Shown: positions 10,269 through 19,368, numbered from the stretch's first letter. The stretch is 64,000 bases of DNA from Kosakonia radicincitans DSM 16656 (GCF_000280495.2 NZ_CP018016.1:744001-808000); one strand, 5' to 3'. Notes: generated by a model not told the origin, from the sequence alone. Translations and numbers: made by a program.

Positions 10269-10599
10269 GTTATCGCTGTGCCAGAATGCGGTGGAAATTA
10301 TCGAACAGCAGGCGAAGCAGCATGGCGCGCAGCGCGTGACCGGCGTCTGGCTGGAAATCGGCGCGCTGGCCTGTATCGAAGAGAGCGCCCTGCGGTTCGG
10401 TTTCGATATTGCCTGTCGCGATACGCTGGCACAGGGGTGCGCGCTGCATATCATCCATAAACCCGCGCAAGCGTGGTGCTGGAACTGTAGCGCGTCGGTA
10501 GAGATCACCCGGCACGACGAGTGCCCGCGCTGTCACTGCCCGACGTTGCATATTGAGCACAGCGACGGCGTGCAGATCAAAAGTATTGAAGTGGAGTAA
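10261..10599 (+). CDS. hybF: Hydrogenase nickel incorporation protein HybF (HypA family)
   Basis: HypA-type metallochaperone delivering nickel to the HybC precursor. It is 112 residues and starts MHELS, with the nickel-binding His2. The zinc site is visible as Cys73-x2-Cys76 and Cys88-x2-Cys91. The first ATG is used because His2 must directly follow the start. It overlaps the end of hybE and is followed eight bases later by hybG. Confidence 0.95.
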   Translation: MHELSLCQNAVEIIEQQAKQHGAQRVTGVWLEIGALACIEESALRFGFDIACRDTLAQGCALHIIHKPAQAWCWNCSASVEITRHDECPRCHCPTLHIEHSDGVQIKSIEVE

Positions 10600-10606
10600 G
10601 ACAACG

Positions 10607-10858
10607 ATGTGTATAGGCGTACCGGGCCAGGTGGTGGCCGTTGGCGAAGATTTTCATCAACTGGCGCAGGTCGATGTGTGTGGTGTGCGTCGCGACGTTA
10701 ATATCGCGCTGGTGTGCGAAGAATCGCCACAGCAATTGCTCGGCCAGTGGGTGCTGGTACATGTCGGTTTTGCTATGAGCATTATTGATGAGCAAGAGGC
10801 GCTGGCGACGCTTGCGGCGCTTCGGCAAATGGAGAGCGACGAGCTGGCGGCGGGATAA
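10607..10858 (+). CDS. hybG: Hydrogenase maturation chaperone HybG (HypC family)
   Basis: HypC/HybG-type chaperone, 83 residues, starting MCIGVPGQV with the essential Cys2. HybG works with HypD in building the Fe(CN)2CO moiety and delivers it to HybC. The ATG at 10607 is fixed by the need for cysteine at position 2. It is the last gene of the hyb operon and converges on yghU. No hypBCDE genes are nearby, so the general Hyp machinery must be elsewhere in the genome. Confidence 0.95.
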   Translation: MCIGVPGQVVAVGEDFHQLAQVDVCGVRRDVNIALVCEESPQQLLGQWVLVHVGFAMSIIDEQEALATLAALRQMESDELAAG

Positions 10859-10861
10859 GAA

Positions 10862-10886
10862 ACCGGGCGGCATTCCACCCGGTGTG
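10862..10886 (-). terminator. Terminator between hybG and yghU
   Basis: ACCGGGTGG and CCGCCCGGT (minus strand) pair with one wobble around a short loop and run into TTTCTTA, so it should stop yghU transcription. The same hairpin lies four bases after the hybG stop and may also serve the hyb operon. Confidence 0.6.
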
Positions 10887-10891
10887 GAAGA

Positions 10892-11755
10892 TTAGGCGTT
10901 GCGTTTATCTTCGGTCTGCGTATCGAAATCGCTGGCGTCATGGCGCTCGTGCAACTGCTCGTTCGGCGCGCCGAACGTACGGTTAACGATGCGACCGCGT
11001 TTCACTGCCGGGCGGGCGAAAATCTCCTGTGCCCAGCGCTGCACATTTTTGTAGCTGCCCGCATCGAGGAATTCGGCGGCGTCATACACATTGCCAAGTA
11101 CCACGTTGCCGTACCACGGCCAAATCGCCATATCGGCAATGGTGTACTCATCACCCGCGATGAATTTATGGTTGGCCAGTTGTTTATCCAGCACGTCCAG
11201 CTGGCGTTTGGCTTCCATGGTAAAGCGGTTGATGGCGTACTCAATTTTAACCGGCGCATAGTTGTAGAAGTGGCCAAAACCGCCGCCGAGGAATGGCGCA
11301 GAGCCTTGTAACCAGAACAACCAGTTCAACGTTTCTGTGCGTCCTGCCGGATCTTTTGGCAGGAAGTGGCCGAATTTTTCTGCCAGATACAGCAGGATGG
11401 CACCGGATTCAAATACGCGCGTCGGCGGCGTCGTGCTGTGATCGCGCAGCGCCGGGATTTTGGAGTTCGGGTTGACGTCGACAAAACCGCTGGAGAATTG
11501 ATCCCCTTCGCCGATACGAATCAGCCAGGCGTCGTACTCCGCCTCGCTAACCCCTTTTGCCAGCAGTTCTTCCAGCATGATCGTGACTTTCTGACCATTC
11601 GGCGTGCCGAGCGAATAGAGCTGGAGCGGATGTTTGCCCACCGGCAATGTTTTGTCGTGCGTCGGGCCGGAAACCGGGCGGTTGATATTCGCGAAAGCGC
11701 CGCCGCTGGATTTATCCCACGTCCAGACCTTCGGTGGCTGGTAGTTGTCTGACAT
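10892..11755 (-). CDS. yghU: Disulfide-bond oxidoreductase YghU (GST family)
   Basis: Glutathione S-transferase family protein of the Nu class, 287 residues (E. coli 288). E. coli YghU binds two glutathione molecules and has disulfide reductase activity. Diagnostic stretches are KVWTWDKSSGGAFANINRP at the start, LYSLGTPNGQKVTIMLEEL in the thioredoxin fold, NPNSKIPAL, and ESGAILLYLAEKFG. The carboxy-terminal helical domain includes ADMAIWPWYGNVVL. It lies 63 bases downstream of a thioredoxin-fold gene on the same strand and is probably co-transcribed with it. Confidence 0.95.
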   Translation of the reverse strand: MSDNYQPPKVWTWDKSSGGAFANINRPVSGPTHDKTLPVGKHPLQLYSLGTPNGQKVTIMLEELLAKGVSEAEYDAWLIRIGEGDQFSSGFVDVNPNSKIPALRDHSTTPPTRVFESGAILLYLAEKFGHFLPKDPAGRTETLNWLFWLQGSAPFLGGGFGHFYNYAPVKIEYAINRFTMEAKRQLDVLDKQLANHKFIAGDEYTIADMAIWPWYGNVVLGNVYDAAEFLDAGSYKNVQRWAQEIFARPAVKRGRIVNRTFGAPNEQLHERHDASDFDTQTEDKRNA

Positions 11756-11818
11756 TTTGGTCCGCCTTTTCGTTGATGTGTTGAAGTTCAGGTTAAGTGA
11801 GTATAAATGGTTGCGGGT

Positions 11819-12376
11819 TCAGGCAAGGATGCGCTGCGCCCAGACACTGATATCATCACCGCTGCCAAGATCGGCCTGCACCAGCCCATTGACCATAAAA
11901 GTTGGGGAAACATGAATGCCGTTCTGGCGCGCATATTTGCAGTGCCATTTGATTTCGGTTTGCAGCTCCGGACGGGCAAAAGCGTCTGCCAGTTTCACGC
12001 CACTGTAGTTTTCAATGCGCTCAATAATCTGCTGCGGTGTGGCATCCATATTCGGGCCGCTGCAATGATCCGTAAATTCAAACTCTTCACGATGATCGGC
12101 AACTGCACGCAGTACCTTATGCGCGGCGTTTTTGCCATCGGGTAGCGTCGAAGCCGCGAGGATACAGCGCACAATCACACCAGAGAAGAGATGCCAGGGC
12201 TGTGATTGCAGGCGAATTTTGACCGTCACGTTCTCTTCGCCGACAGTTTCTAACAGCGCTTCCAGTTTGTTAAACGCCCGGACGGAGAAGGGGCAGGTGG
12301 GTTCGATAAAGATCTCGAAAGTTCGGGGGCCGTGGCCCCAGCTTAGCGGTGCGGCATGTAAAGGTTGTTGACTCAT
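11819..12376 (-). CDS. DsbA-like thioredoxin-fold protein with single active-site cysteine
   Basis: A 185-residue protein with a DsbA/thioredoxin-like fold pattern. A beta strand leads into EPTCPFSVRAFNKLEALL, where the usual CxxC is CPFS, and a cis-proline-like HVSPTFMVNG lies near the carboxy terminus. No signal peptide is present, so it should be cytoplasmic. The ATG at 12376 follows CAGGAGTG; a GTG two codons upstream is less likely. With only one motif cysteine, it may act on glutathione-mixed disulfides or have lost redox function. Its position directly upstream of yghU suggests a shared thiol role; this is inference. Confidence 0.75.
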   Translation of the reverse strand: MSQQPLHAAPLSWGHGPRTFEIFIEPTCPFSVRAFNKLEALLETVGEENVTVKIRLQSQPWHLFSGVIVRCILAASTLPDGKNAAHKVLRAVADHREEFEFTDHCSGPNMDATPQQIIERIENYSGVKLADAFARPELQTEIKWHCKYARQNGIHVSPTFMVNGLVQADLGSGDDISVWAQRILA

Positions 12377-12785
12377 GGTCACTCCTGCTGTTTTTCATTT
12401 TGTGAGAGTTTGAGAGTAGCAGCATGCCGCAGACGCGGGGAGTTCGTTTTGCGTCGGATGCGGTTATCGTGCGGTGTTCGACGGCCGTAGCATTTCCACA
12501 CGCGAACGTTTTAACAATAAGAAATAAATACTGCTGTAATGTGCATAATTAATTTTTAAGAGATGACTTAAATAATATTTAACTTAGTAACTTCACCTTA
12601 ACGTAAATTATTATATTATTGATCGGTATTTGCTTATTTAAATTTTGTCTGTAGCGCTGATTATTTCATCATTATTTGTTATTAATCCGTTTCTCTCTGC
12701 TGTCGATAATCGTTATGAGGGGTTTTTTTCGACTCAGATCGGAGGAGTCATTAGCGGATTATCTGGGTAACCATCAGCGGAGATA
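12377..12785. other. Intergenic region with divergent promoters
   Basis: About 410 bases separate two divergent genes. The first 100 bases are GC-rich and likely carry the promoter of the thioredoxin-fold gene. From about 12500 to 12700 the DNA is AT-rich. A GGAGGA near 12740 is followed by no standard start codon. No repeat or recognised operator was seen. Confidence 0.4.
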
Positions 12786-13277
12786 ATGATGCAGGAGATT
12801 CAGGCGATTCAGGCAACCACGCACCTTGCCAATGCAACACAAGAAAGTACGGCGGCCAAAGCCGATCCACACACCACCAGTGAAAGCGGAGCGGGTAACA
12901 AATCTCATCAGGATGAAAGTACTAAAGTGACGCTCTCCAGCCGCGCCGAAAGCCATAAAGAGGCGAAGGCTATAAAGGCGGAGCAGCAGCTCGCAGAAAA
13001 GAAAGAAGTCGAAAATCATCAAATTGATTATTCGCTGGCGATGACCGGCATTCCGCAATTTGGTGGACGTCTGGTAACGGTTGTTAAATATCCTGACGGT
13101 AGTACGGAAATGATTGACGCCTTTTCCGGCAAAAAAGTAACACAACAGGAACTGGACATCGCCCGGGCCGAGAAAGAAAACAGCGAACATGTACAACGCA
13201 AGCAGGAAGCCAAAAAAGTCGCGCAGGAAGTGCAGACATTCACGCCTGGAGAATCGCAGCCAACGGATCTGGAATAA
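12786..13277 (+). CDS. Hypothetical charged protein
   Basis: A 163-residue protein that I do not recognise. The first 95 residues are rich in Ala, Glu, Lys, Ser and Thr and look disordered or coiled-coil. A short ordered-looking core follows at about 100-135 (GRLVTVVKYPDGSTEMIDAFSGKKVTQQEL). The tail is again charged (KENSEHVQRKQEAKKVAQEV). No signal peptide or membrane segment is seen. The ATG at 12786 follows AGCGGAGA; a second ATG directly follows. It is monocistronic, with AT-rich DNA on both sides, which hints at acquisition. It resembles no enzyme family known to me. Confidence 0.6.
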   Translation: MMQEIQAIQATTHLANATQESTAAKADPHTTSESGAGNKSHQDESTKVTLSSRAESHKEAKAIKAEQQLAEKKEVENHQIDYSLAMTGIPQFGGRLVTVVKYPDGSTEMIDAFSGKKVTQQELDIARAEKENSEHVQRKQEAKKVAQEVQTFTPGESQPTDLE

Positions 13278-13624
13278 TCCTCTGGCGGTAAATTTGTAAT
13301 AAAGGCGAAGGCTATTCAGAATTTATCCATAAAATATATCTTATATGTTATGGGTGGCCTGAGCTGAATATCATAGCTGTGTTGTTGTGTATTTAGTTTA
13401 AGTCAGTATCGGTGCCATTTTGCTTCAGCAATTTAATGCTGAGGATTGCGGCTGTCTGGCGTTTTGCTGCGAGAGAGGGCACATCGCTGCCGTTTTTGGG
13501 ACGACAGAATGCGCCATTTACTTAGCATGCTTAATATTGGCTTTATGAGGAATTTGCCGGGATAAACGGTGGGTTATTATGATGAAGATGAGTGGTACAG
13601 CCACATTAATTATGTGGTTAATTT
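13278..13624. other. Intergenic region, no clear feature
   Basis: About 350 bases between two convergent unrecognised genes. A 35-codon hydrophobic frame starts at 13579 without a ribosome-binding site and runs into the next gene. No U-tract terminator was found. Confidence 0.35.
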
Positions 13625-13861
13625 CTACGGTATCTGGCGTTTGGTTTTGTTGTGTTTTTCTTTGTAGTCGGCAATTGCCTGATTGATGTTTTCTGTTTCG
13701 ATAACATCGACCTTTTCATCATTAAAGAACACTTCATAGTGGCCGGATACATATTTAAAAGTGAAAATTTTCCCCTGATAGCGAACGCGTCTCTCCTTCA
13801 CCGACAAGCCTCTGCTGCGCATAGCCACTTTTGCCATTGTATCTATCTTTTTATTTTTCAT
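13625..13861 (-). CDS. Small hypothetical protein
   Basis: A basic 78-residue protein without a recognised family. It has a lysine/arginine-rich start, then VRYQGKIFTFKYVSGHYEVFFNDEKVDVIE, which reads like alternating beta strands, then a helix (INQAIADYKEKHNK). The likely start is the ATG at 13861, with AAAGG upstream. A second ATG eight codons in (MAKVAM) is also preceded by a purine-rich stretch. Moderate GC and the regular strand pattern argue for a real gene. The function is unknown. Confidence 0.5.
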   Translation of the reverse strand: MKNKKIDTMAKVAMRSRGLSVKERRVRYQGKIFTFKYVSGHYEVFFNDEKVDVIETENINQAIADYKEKHNKTKRQIP

Positions 13862-14202
13862 AGCTATTTTCTTTACCTTTTCAGGCTGTTATGCGATGCC
13901 TGTATTTTATTCCGCGTGTTCAGGTGCTAATTTGTTATCCTCTCAAAGAAAATCAACAGTTGCCAGAACCTCATGCTTAATAATAGATGAAATATTTCTG
14001 CGTAACTTAAGGTTGTCTTAATCTTAAGAATATCCTGTAGTTAATAACTGGAGGATTAATTTAGTTAACCATATTTTTATGGGATTTAATTTCGAAACGC
14101 TCTTTTTGATAATTATTTCGATTCTCATTTCACCTTTGCTAGTATTAAACTTCTGGCGGCTCGCATGCGCTGACTATTACACTTATTTTAAAAGGAATGA
14201 GG
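13862..14202. other. Upstream region of the iron transporter operon
   Basis: An AT-rich intergenic stretch. It contains a candidate Fur box at 14108-14126, about 75 bases before the sfuA start. A 69-codon frame at 14079-14288 overlaps sfuA and is judged spurious. Confidence 0.5.
14108..14126 (+). promoter_or_regulatory. Candidate Fur box upstream of sfuABC
   Basis: GATAATTATTTCGATTCTC matches the 19-base consensus GATAATGATAATCATTATC at 13 positions, including the full first six bases. It sits about 75 bases upstream of the first gene of an iron(III) importer, where iron repression by Fur would be expected. Confidence 0.5.
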
Positions 14203-15219
14203 ATGAAGAATCGCTTTTTGCCGTTCTGTTCAATCGCACTGGTCATCTCTTCGGTTTTCGCCGCGTCTGCGGCATCTGCCGCCAATAACGACGACGGGAT
14301 CGTGGTGTACAACGCGCAGCACGAAAACCTGACAAAATCCTGGGTTGATGAATTCACCAAAGAAACGGGTATTAAAGTGACGCTGCGTAACGGTGGCGAC
14401 ACGGAACTGGGCAACCAGCTTGTTCAGGAAGGAAAGGTTTCTCCTGCTGATGTCTTCCTCACCGAAAACTCACCAGCAATGACGCTGGTCGATAATGCCA
14501 ACCTGTTCGCGCCGCTGGATGCCGATACCCTGAAGCAGGTGCCAGCGCAGTTCCGCCCGGCGCATGGCCGCTGGATCGGTATTGCCGCGCGCAGCACGGT
14601 GTTTGTTTATAACCCGACAAAAATCAGCGCGGCGCAGCTTCCGGCATCGATAATGGATTTAGCCAAACCGGAATGGAAAGGCCGTTGGGCGGCATCTCCG
14701 TCAGGCGCAGACTTCCAGGCGATTGTCAGCGCGATGCTCACGCTGAAAGGCGAAAAGGCCACGCTCGACTGGCTGAAAGCCATGAAGACTAATTTCGTGC
14801 CTTATAAAGGTAACAGCACCGTCTTAAAAGCGGTTAATGCCGGGCAGATTGATGGCGGTGTTATCTACCACTACTACTACTTTGTTGATCAGGCCAAAAC
14901 CGGCGAGAACAGCAAAAACACCCAGCTTTACTACTTTAAGCATCAGGATCCGGGCGCTTTCGTCAGCATTTCCGGCGGTGGTGTTTTAGCCTCCAGTAAG
15001 CACCAGAAACAGGCGCAGGCCTTCATCAAGTGGATCACCGGTAAAACCGGGCAGGATATGCTGCGTACCAATACCGCTTTTGAATATGCCGTCGGTGCGG
15101 GCGCGGCTTCCAACGCGAAATTGGTGCCGCTGAATCAACTGGATGCGCCAAAGGTCGAGCCTTCTGCGCTGAACAGCAAAAAAGTGAGCGAGTTAATGAC
15201 CGAGGCCGGTCTCCTGTAA
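14203..15219 (+). CDS. sfuA: Iron(III) ABC transporter substrate-binding protein
   Basis: Periplasmic ferric-iron-binding protein of the FbpA/SfuA/AfuA class, 338 residues, the length of Serratia SfuA. A signal peptide ends near SAASA|A. The mature start [15 protein letters not shown] is typical of the family. [13 protein letters not shown] carries adjacent tyrosines that ligate Fe(III) in the family. The ATG at 14203 is favoured because AAAGGA lies six bases upstream; the ATG at 14197 abuts it. It is followed by permease and ATPase genes. Gene symbols follow the Serratia SfuABC system, whose three lengths match closely. Confidence 0.9.
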   Translation: MKNRFLPFCSIALVISSVFAASAASAANNDDGIVVYNAQHENLTKSWVDEFTKETGIKVTLRNGGDTELGNQLVQEGKVSPADVFLTENSPAMTLVDNANLFAPLDADTLKQVPAQFRPAHGRWIGIAARSTVFVYNPTKISAAQLPASIMDLAKPEWKGRWAASPSGADFQAIVSAMLTLKGEKATLDWLKAMKTNFVPYKGNSTVLKAVNAGQIDGGVIYHYYYFVDQAKTGENSKNTQLYYFKHQDPGAFVSISGGGVLASSKHQKQAQAFIKWITGKTGQDMLRTNTAFEYAVGAGAASNAKLVPLNQLDAPKVEPSALNSKKVSELMTEAGLL

Positions 15220-15226
15220 TTGCGGT

Positions 15227-16816
15227 ATGAATGAGCGTTTTATGTCCAGTTTGAGTCTTCCGGCGACACGCCGCGCGGCCAGCCAAACCGTCCGGCGCCG
15301 CCCTTCCGGGGTGCTGGTGGTATTAGCCACTTTTGCGGCACTGCTTGCTTTACTGCCCGTGGGATTTGTTATTGGGGTGGGTATTGATACCGGGTGGTCA
15401 ACGGTGAAGGCGCTCATTTTCCGCCCGCGCGTTGGCGAGCTGCTCAACAACACCTTTTTGCTGATTGCCTGCGCTGTTCCGGCCTGTGTGGCGGCAGGAA
15501 TTGCCATGGCATGGCTGACGGAGCGAACCACGCTGCCTGGGCGACGCGTCTGGTCGCTGCTGGCCGTTGCGCCGCTGGCGATCCCGGCGTTTGTGCAAAG
15601 TTATGCCTGGGTCAGCGTCGCGCCGGGTTTCAATGGTTTGCCCGCCGCCGTTTTTCTCGCAGTGCTGGCCTATTTTCCCTTTATTTATATGCCGGTAGCC
15701 GCCGTATTACGTCGGCTGGATCCGGGTCTTGAAGATGTAGCCGCCTCGCTGGGCACACCGCCGTGGCGCATCTTTTTCCGCGTGGTTTTGCCGCAACTCA
15801 AGCTGGCGATTTGCGGCGGCGCGCTGCTGGTTGCGCTGCATTTACTGGCGGAATATGGCCTGTTCGTGATGATCCGTTTTGATACCTTCACCACCGCCAT
15901 TTATGACCAGTTTCAATCCACCTTTAGTGGTCCGGCTGCCAACATGCTGGCGGGCGTGCTCGCCCTCTGCTGTCTGGCGTTGCTATTACTGGAGACCGCC
16001 GCGCGCGGTAAAGCGCGTTATGCTCGCGTCGGCGCAGGCGCGGCGCGTAAACAGCACCGCGTTGTGCTTGGCCGCGGGAGTTCAGCGTGTGGATTCGCGC
16101 TGATGCTGGTGATGGCGATCCTTGCGCTCGGTACGCCGATGATAGTGCTCGCCCGCTGGCTGTGGCTTGGCGGGTTGGCGAACTGGTCCAGCGCCGATTT
16201 GTGGCTCTCTTTGCGTCAGACGTTATTTCTGGCATTTTGCGGCGCGCTGCTGACAACGGCATTTGCGCTGCCGACGGCCTGGCTTGCGGTGCGCCATCCG
16301 CGTCCGCTGATTCGCGTGCTGGAGGGATGTAACTACGTCACCAGTTCGCTGCCGGGCATTGTTGTCGCGCTGGCGCTGGTCACCGTCACCATTCATTACG
16401 CAAGGCCAATCTACCAGACTGAAGTGACGCTGTTTCTGGCGTATATGCTGATGCTGATGCCCAGAGCGCTCATCAATCTGCGCGCCGGGATTGCGCAAGC
16501 GCCGGTGGAACTGGAACAGGTGGCGCAAAGCCTTGGTACTTCGCCCGGCAGAGCGCTACTGAGCGTCACGCTGCGGCTGGCGGCTCCTGGTGCTGCGGCG
16601 GCTGCAGCGCTGGTCTTTCTCGGTGTCAGCAATGAACTGACCGCCACGCTGCTGCTTTCACCCCTTGGTACTCGCACGCTGGCGACCGGTTTCTGGGCGC
16701 TCACCAGCGAGATCGATTATGTTGCGGCCTCACCTTACGCGCTGCTGATGATTTTGATTTCCCTGCCGTTGACCGGCCTTCTTTATAAGCAATCACAAAA
16801 ACTGTCGGGTCTTTAA
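15227..16816 (+). CDS. sfuB: Iron(III) ABC transporter permease
   Basis: A double-length inner-membrane permease, 529 residues, about twelve hydrophobic helices. It carries two copies of the binding-protein-dependent permease EAA-like loop: [23 protein letters not shown] in the first half and [25 protein letters not shown] in the second. Such fused permeases are typical of SfuB/FbpB. It begins seven bases after the sfuA stop with only a weak ribosome-binding site, which suggests coupling to sfuA. An alternative ATG lies five codons downstream. Confidence 0.92.
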   Translation: MNERFMSSLSLPATRRAASQTVRRRPSGVLVVLATFAALLALLPVGFVIGVGIDTGWSTVKALIFRPRVGELLNNTFLLIACAVPACVAAGIAMAWLTERTTLPGRRVWSLLAVAPLAIPAFVQSYAWVSVAPGFNGLPAAVFLAVLAYFPFIYMPVAAVLRRLDPGLEDVAASLGTPPWRIFFRVVLPQLKLAICGGALLVALHLLAEYGLFVMIRFDTFTTAIYDQFQSTFSGPAANMLAGVLALCCLALLLLETAARGKARYARVGAGAARKQHRVVLGRGSSACGFALMLVMAILALGTPMIVLARWLWLGGLANWSSADLWLSLRQTLFLAFCGALLTTAFALPTAWLAVRHPRPLIRVLEGCNYVTSSLPGIVVALALVTVTIHYARPIYQTEVTLFLAYMLMLMPRALINLRAGIAQAPVELEQVAQSLGTSPGRALLSVTLRLAAPGAAAAAALVFLGVSNELTATLLLSPLGTRTLATGFWALTSEIDYVAASPYALLMILISLPLTGLLYKQSQKLSGL

Positions 16817-16817
16817 G

Positions 16818-17852
16818 ATGTTAGAACTGAGCAATATTTCCAAATCCTTTGGCTCCGCACGTGTGCTGGACAGTGTGAACCTGCTTATTCCTCCCGGCAG
16901 CCGTACGGCGATTGTTGGTCCGTCTGGCTCGGGGAAAACCACGTTATTGCGGTTGATTGCCGGGTTTGAGCGGCCGGACAGCGGACAGATAATGATGCAC
17001 GGAAAGCCGCTATTTGCTGGCGATCAGTTTGTTCCCGCTCATCAACGTAAAATTGGTTTTGTTCCGCAAGAAGGTGCGTTGTTCCCGCATTTGCGCGTGG
17101 GGGAAAACATTGCCTGGGGGCTGAGCGGCTCCCGTCATGGGAAGCGTGCGCGCGTGGATGCGTTAATGGCAATGGTGTCGCTGGATAGCAAACTGGCCCA
17201 GCGCTGGCCGCATGAGATCTCCGGCGGTCAACAGCAGCGCGTTGCTCTGGCGCGTGCGCTGGCGCAACAACCGGCGCTGATGCTGCTCGATGAGCCTTTC
17301 TCCGCGCTTGATACTGGTTTGCGTGCCGCCACGCGTAAAGCGACGGCAGATTTACTCACTCAGGCGGGTGTGGCGTCGATTCTGGTCACTCACGATCAGA
17401 AAGAGGCACTGTCATTCGCCAGCCAGATTGCGGTGATTCGTCACGGGCGCTTTGCCCAGATTGGCTCGCCCTTTGAGGTCTATTCGCAGCCTGCGGATGA
17501 AGAAACGGCGCTGTTTTTAGGCGACGCGCTGATTCTGCCTGCCGAGGTGACGCAAGGGAAAGCGCGCTGCCAGCTTGGCGATATTCCGGTTGATGATGTA
17601 TCTGCTTCCGGCACGCGGCGCATTATGCTGCGCCCGGAGCAAATCAGCGTTGAGCCGTGCGATAGCGCAGCGGGGCTGCCGCAGGCGCACATTGTGGATA
17701 TCGATTTCGTGGGTTATCTCTCCGCGCTGACGCTCGCTTTTGCGCATACAGATGAACGCATCACCGTGCAGACCGTTACCCGGCCAGGCTGGTTGCCGGG
17801 TATGAAGGTCAATATCCAGATTAACGGCTGCGCGCGCGTGTTTGCTTTGTGA
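16818..17852 (+). CDS. sfuC: Iron(III) ABC transporter ATP-binding protein
   Basis: ATPase of the importer, 344 residues. Walker A GPSGSGKTT is near residue 36. The Q-loop lies in GFVPQEGALFPHL, the signature is SGGQQQR, Walker B is LMLLDEPFSALD and the switch histidine is in LVTHDQKEA. The last 100 residues form the TOBE-like regulatory domain seen in FbpC/SfuC (ending with an IMLRPEQI-containing region). It starts one base after the sfuB stop and ends just before a terminator. Confidence 0.94.
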   Translation: MLELSNISKSFGSARVLDSVNLLIPPGSRTAIVGPSGSGKTTLLRLIAGFERPDSGQIMMHGKPLFAGDQFVPAHQRKIGFVPQEGALFPHLRVGENIAWGLSGSRHGKRARVDALMAMVSLDSKLAQRWPHEISGGQQQRVALARALAQQPALMLLDEPFSALDTGLRAATRKATADLLTQAGVASILVTHDQKEALSFASQIAVIRHGRFAQIGSPFEVYSQPADEETALFLGDALILPAEVTQGKARCQLGDIPVDDVSASGTRRIMLRPEQISVEPCDSAAGLPQAHIVDIDFVGYLSALTLAFAHTDERITVQTVTRPGWLPGMKVNIQINGCARVFAL

Positions 17853-17858
17853 TCTCCC

Positions 17859-17882
17859 GCCCGCTTTGCTGCGGGCTTGTTT
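17859..17882 (+). terminator. Terminator after sfuC
   Basis: GCCCGC, a six-base loop and GCGGGC are followed by TTGTTT, six bases after the sfuC stop. Confidence 0.75.
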
Positions 17883-17909
17883 GCCATCTGTCATATTTTT
17901 GAATCTGAT

Positions 17910-17928
17910 CTCAAAACAGTGTTTTTTA
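17910..17928 (+). promoter_or_regulatory. Candidate KdgR box upstream of the pectinesterase gene
   Basis: The core AAAACAGTGTTTT is a 13-base palindrome. Aligned to the pectinolysis repressor consensus AATRAAAYRNYRTTTYAYT, it matches every core position (4-9 and 11-16). KdgR controls pectin genes in Dickeya and Pectobacterium and is present in many enterobacteria. The box lies upstream of the gene for a secreted pectin methylesterase. Confidence 0.6.
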
Positions 17929-18097
17929 ATGTGTAAAACTTCGTTTCGTTTTTATCTCTATAATAATTAACACCTTCTTTTAGCCGGATATGCATTGCGC
18001 GCTCCGGCATTTTGTTAAGTTCGCATTTTCCAGGAAACAGAAATTTTCAATTACACCGGGCTGTAAGGCCGGGAGGATCTGTTTCAGGAGAATACCT

Positions 18098-18241
18098 ATG
18101 CAATACCCTCTGGGATTTACTGCGCTGTTGGGCTGTCTGCCCGTAATGGCAAATGCTGTCACGCTGGTGGCCCGGCAAATTCGCCAGACACCTTCGTTGT
18201 GCGTGCTGACTGACACACTGAAAAACGAAGGAGAGTTTTGA
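18098..18241 (+). CDS. Short secreted-peptide ORF coupled to pemA
   Basis: A 47-codon frame with a good AGGAG about eight bases before its ATG. Its first 20 residues (MQYPLGFTALLGCLPVMANA) read like a signal peptide, leaving about 27 residues with one cysteine. The stop overlaps the pemA ATG as TGATG, so it could couple translation of pemA. It may be a leader ORF, a small secreted protein, or the remnant of a longer secreted enzyme. No family was recognised. Confidence 0.45.
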   Translation: MQYPLGFTALLGCLPVMANAVTLVARQIRQTPSLCVLTDTLKNEGEF

Positions 18242-19326
18242 TGAGGACACTGCACTATTCCGTGCTGTTGCTGGCTTGTATTGGCACCAGCCCGTTCTCT
18301 GCACTGGCAGAAGAGTGGAACGCGGTCGTTTCCGCCACACCGCAGGCGGGCGAGTTTGCCACCATCAGCCAGGCGTTGGCCGCTGCGCCGAAAAGCGGTA
18401 CGCCGTGGCGCATTCTGATCAAAGAGGGACGCTGGAACGAGCGGCTGGTGATTGAAAAACCGGTCACGCTGGTGGGGCAGTCAAAAGATCGGACGCAGAT
18501 TGAAGCGAATACCCCTGCGGGCGCGCTGGATGCCAGCGGGAAAAAGTGGGGAACCGGGCGTACCAGTACGGTGGAGATCCGCGCCACCGGCGTGACGATC
18601 GAGAACCTGACCATCCGCAACAGCTTTGATTTTCCGGCCAATGCCGCTCTGGCGGATACCGATCCGAAAAAACTGAAAGATACGCAGGCGGTAGCGCTGA
18701 TGATTTCAGAAGGTGCAGATAAGGCGCGTTTCCGCCATGTCCGGCTGGAGGGGTATCAGGACACGTTCTACAGCAAAAGCGGCAGCCGCAGTTATTTCAC
18801 CGATTGTGAAGTTAGCGGTCATGTCGATTTTATCTTTGGCCCTGGCATTGCGGTGTTTGACCGCTGCGACATTATTGCCCGCAACCGCAATGATATCGAC
18901 CCGCCGTACGGCTATATCACCGCGCCCGCCACCCAACAGGATCAGAAATTTGGCCTGTTTATTATCAACAGTAAATTAAGCAAAGAGCCGGGCGTGCCGG
19001 CAAACAGCTTTGCGCTTGGGCGTCCGTGGCATCCAACCACTGAATTCAGTGACGGGCGTTATGCCGATCCGCATGCCATTGGCCTGGCGGCATTTATTCA
19101 CTGCGAGATTGACGACCATATTTACGGCTGGGACAAAATGTCCGGCAAAGATAAAGCCGGGAATAAAATCTGGTTCTACCCGGAAGATAGCCGTTTTTAT
19201 GAATCCGATAATCGCGGGCCTGGCGCCGGGCAGGGCGGCGCGCGCTACCAGCTCACGAAGGCGAACGCAGCGCAATACAGCCTGGCTGCGATTTTCGATG
19301 GCTGGGATAAAACCCTGCTGGAGTAA
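18241..19326 (+). CDS. pemA: Secreted pectin methylesterase (PemA-like)
   Basis: Pectinesterase (carbohydrate esterase family 8), which removes methyl groups from pectin so that lyases and hydrolases can act. It has 361 residues with a signal peptide ending about SALA|EE. Catalytic motifs are in order: the DTQAVAL segment, GYQDTFY with the first Asp, GHVDFIFG with the second Asp, and LGRPWHPTTEFSDGRYADP with the arginine. IYGWDKMSGKDKAGN and FYPEDSRF closely follow Dickeya PemA. GAAGGAGAG at about 18226 supports the ATG at 18241. Likely KdgR-regulated; no pectate lyase gene is adjacent. Confidence 0.93.
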   Translation: MRTLHYSVLLLACIGTSPFSALAEEWNAVVSATPQAGEFATISQALAAAPKSGTPWRILIKEGRWNERLVIEKPVTLVGQSKDRTQIEANTPAGALDASGKKWGTGRTSTVEIRATGVTIENLTIRNSFDFPANAALADTDPKKLKDTQAVALMISEGADKARFRHVRLEGYQDTFYSKSGSRSYFTDCEVSGHVDFIFGPGIAVFDRCDIIARNRNDIDPPYGYITAPATQQDQKFGLFIINSKLSKEPGVPANSFALGRPWHPTTEFSDGRYADPHAIGLAAFIHCEIDDHIYGWDKMSGKDKAGNKIWFYPEDSRFYESDNRGPGAGQGGARYQLTKANAAQYSLAAIFDGWDKTLLE

Positions 19327-19336
19327 ATTTTCAGGC

Positions 19337-19365
19337 ATTGCCCCCGGCAACGGGGGCAATTTTCG
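19337..19365. terminator. Bidirectional terminator between pemA and a flavin reductase-like gene
   Basis: ATTGCCCCC and GGGGGCAAT form a nine-base stem with a GGCAAC loop. TTTT follows on the plus strand and on the minus strand the stem is followed by GCCTGAAAATTT. It lies between convergent genes. Confidence 0.75.
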
Positions 19366-19368
19366 TTA

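Noticed and set aside
13579..13686. 35-codon hydrophobic ORF on the plus strand
   Set aside because: No ribosome-binding site, and it runs through the end of the convergent small gene.
14079..14288. 69-codon ORF with a hydrophobic start before sfuA
   Set aside because: It overlaps the sfuA start in another frame, covers the candidate Fur box and lacks a ribosome-binding site.
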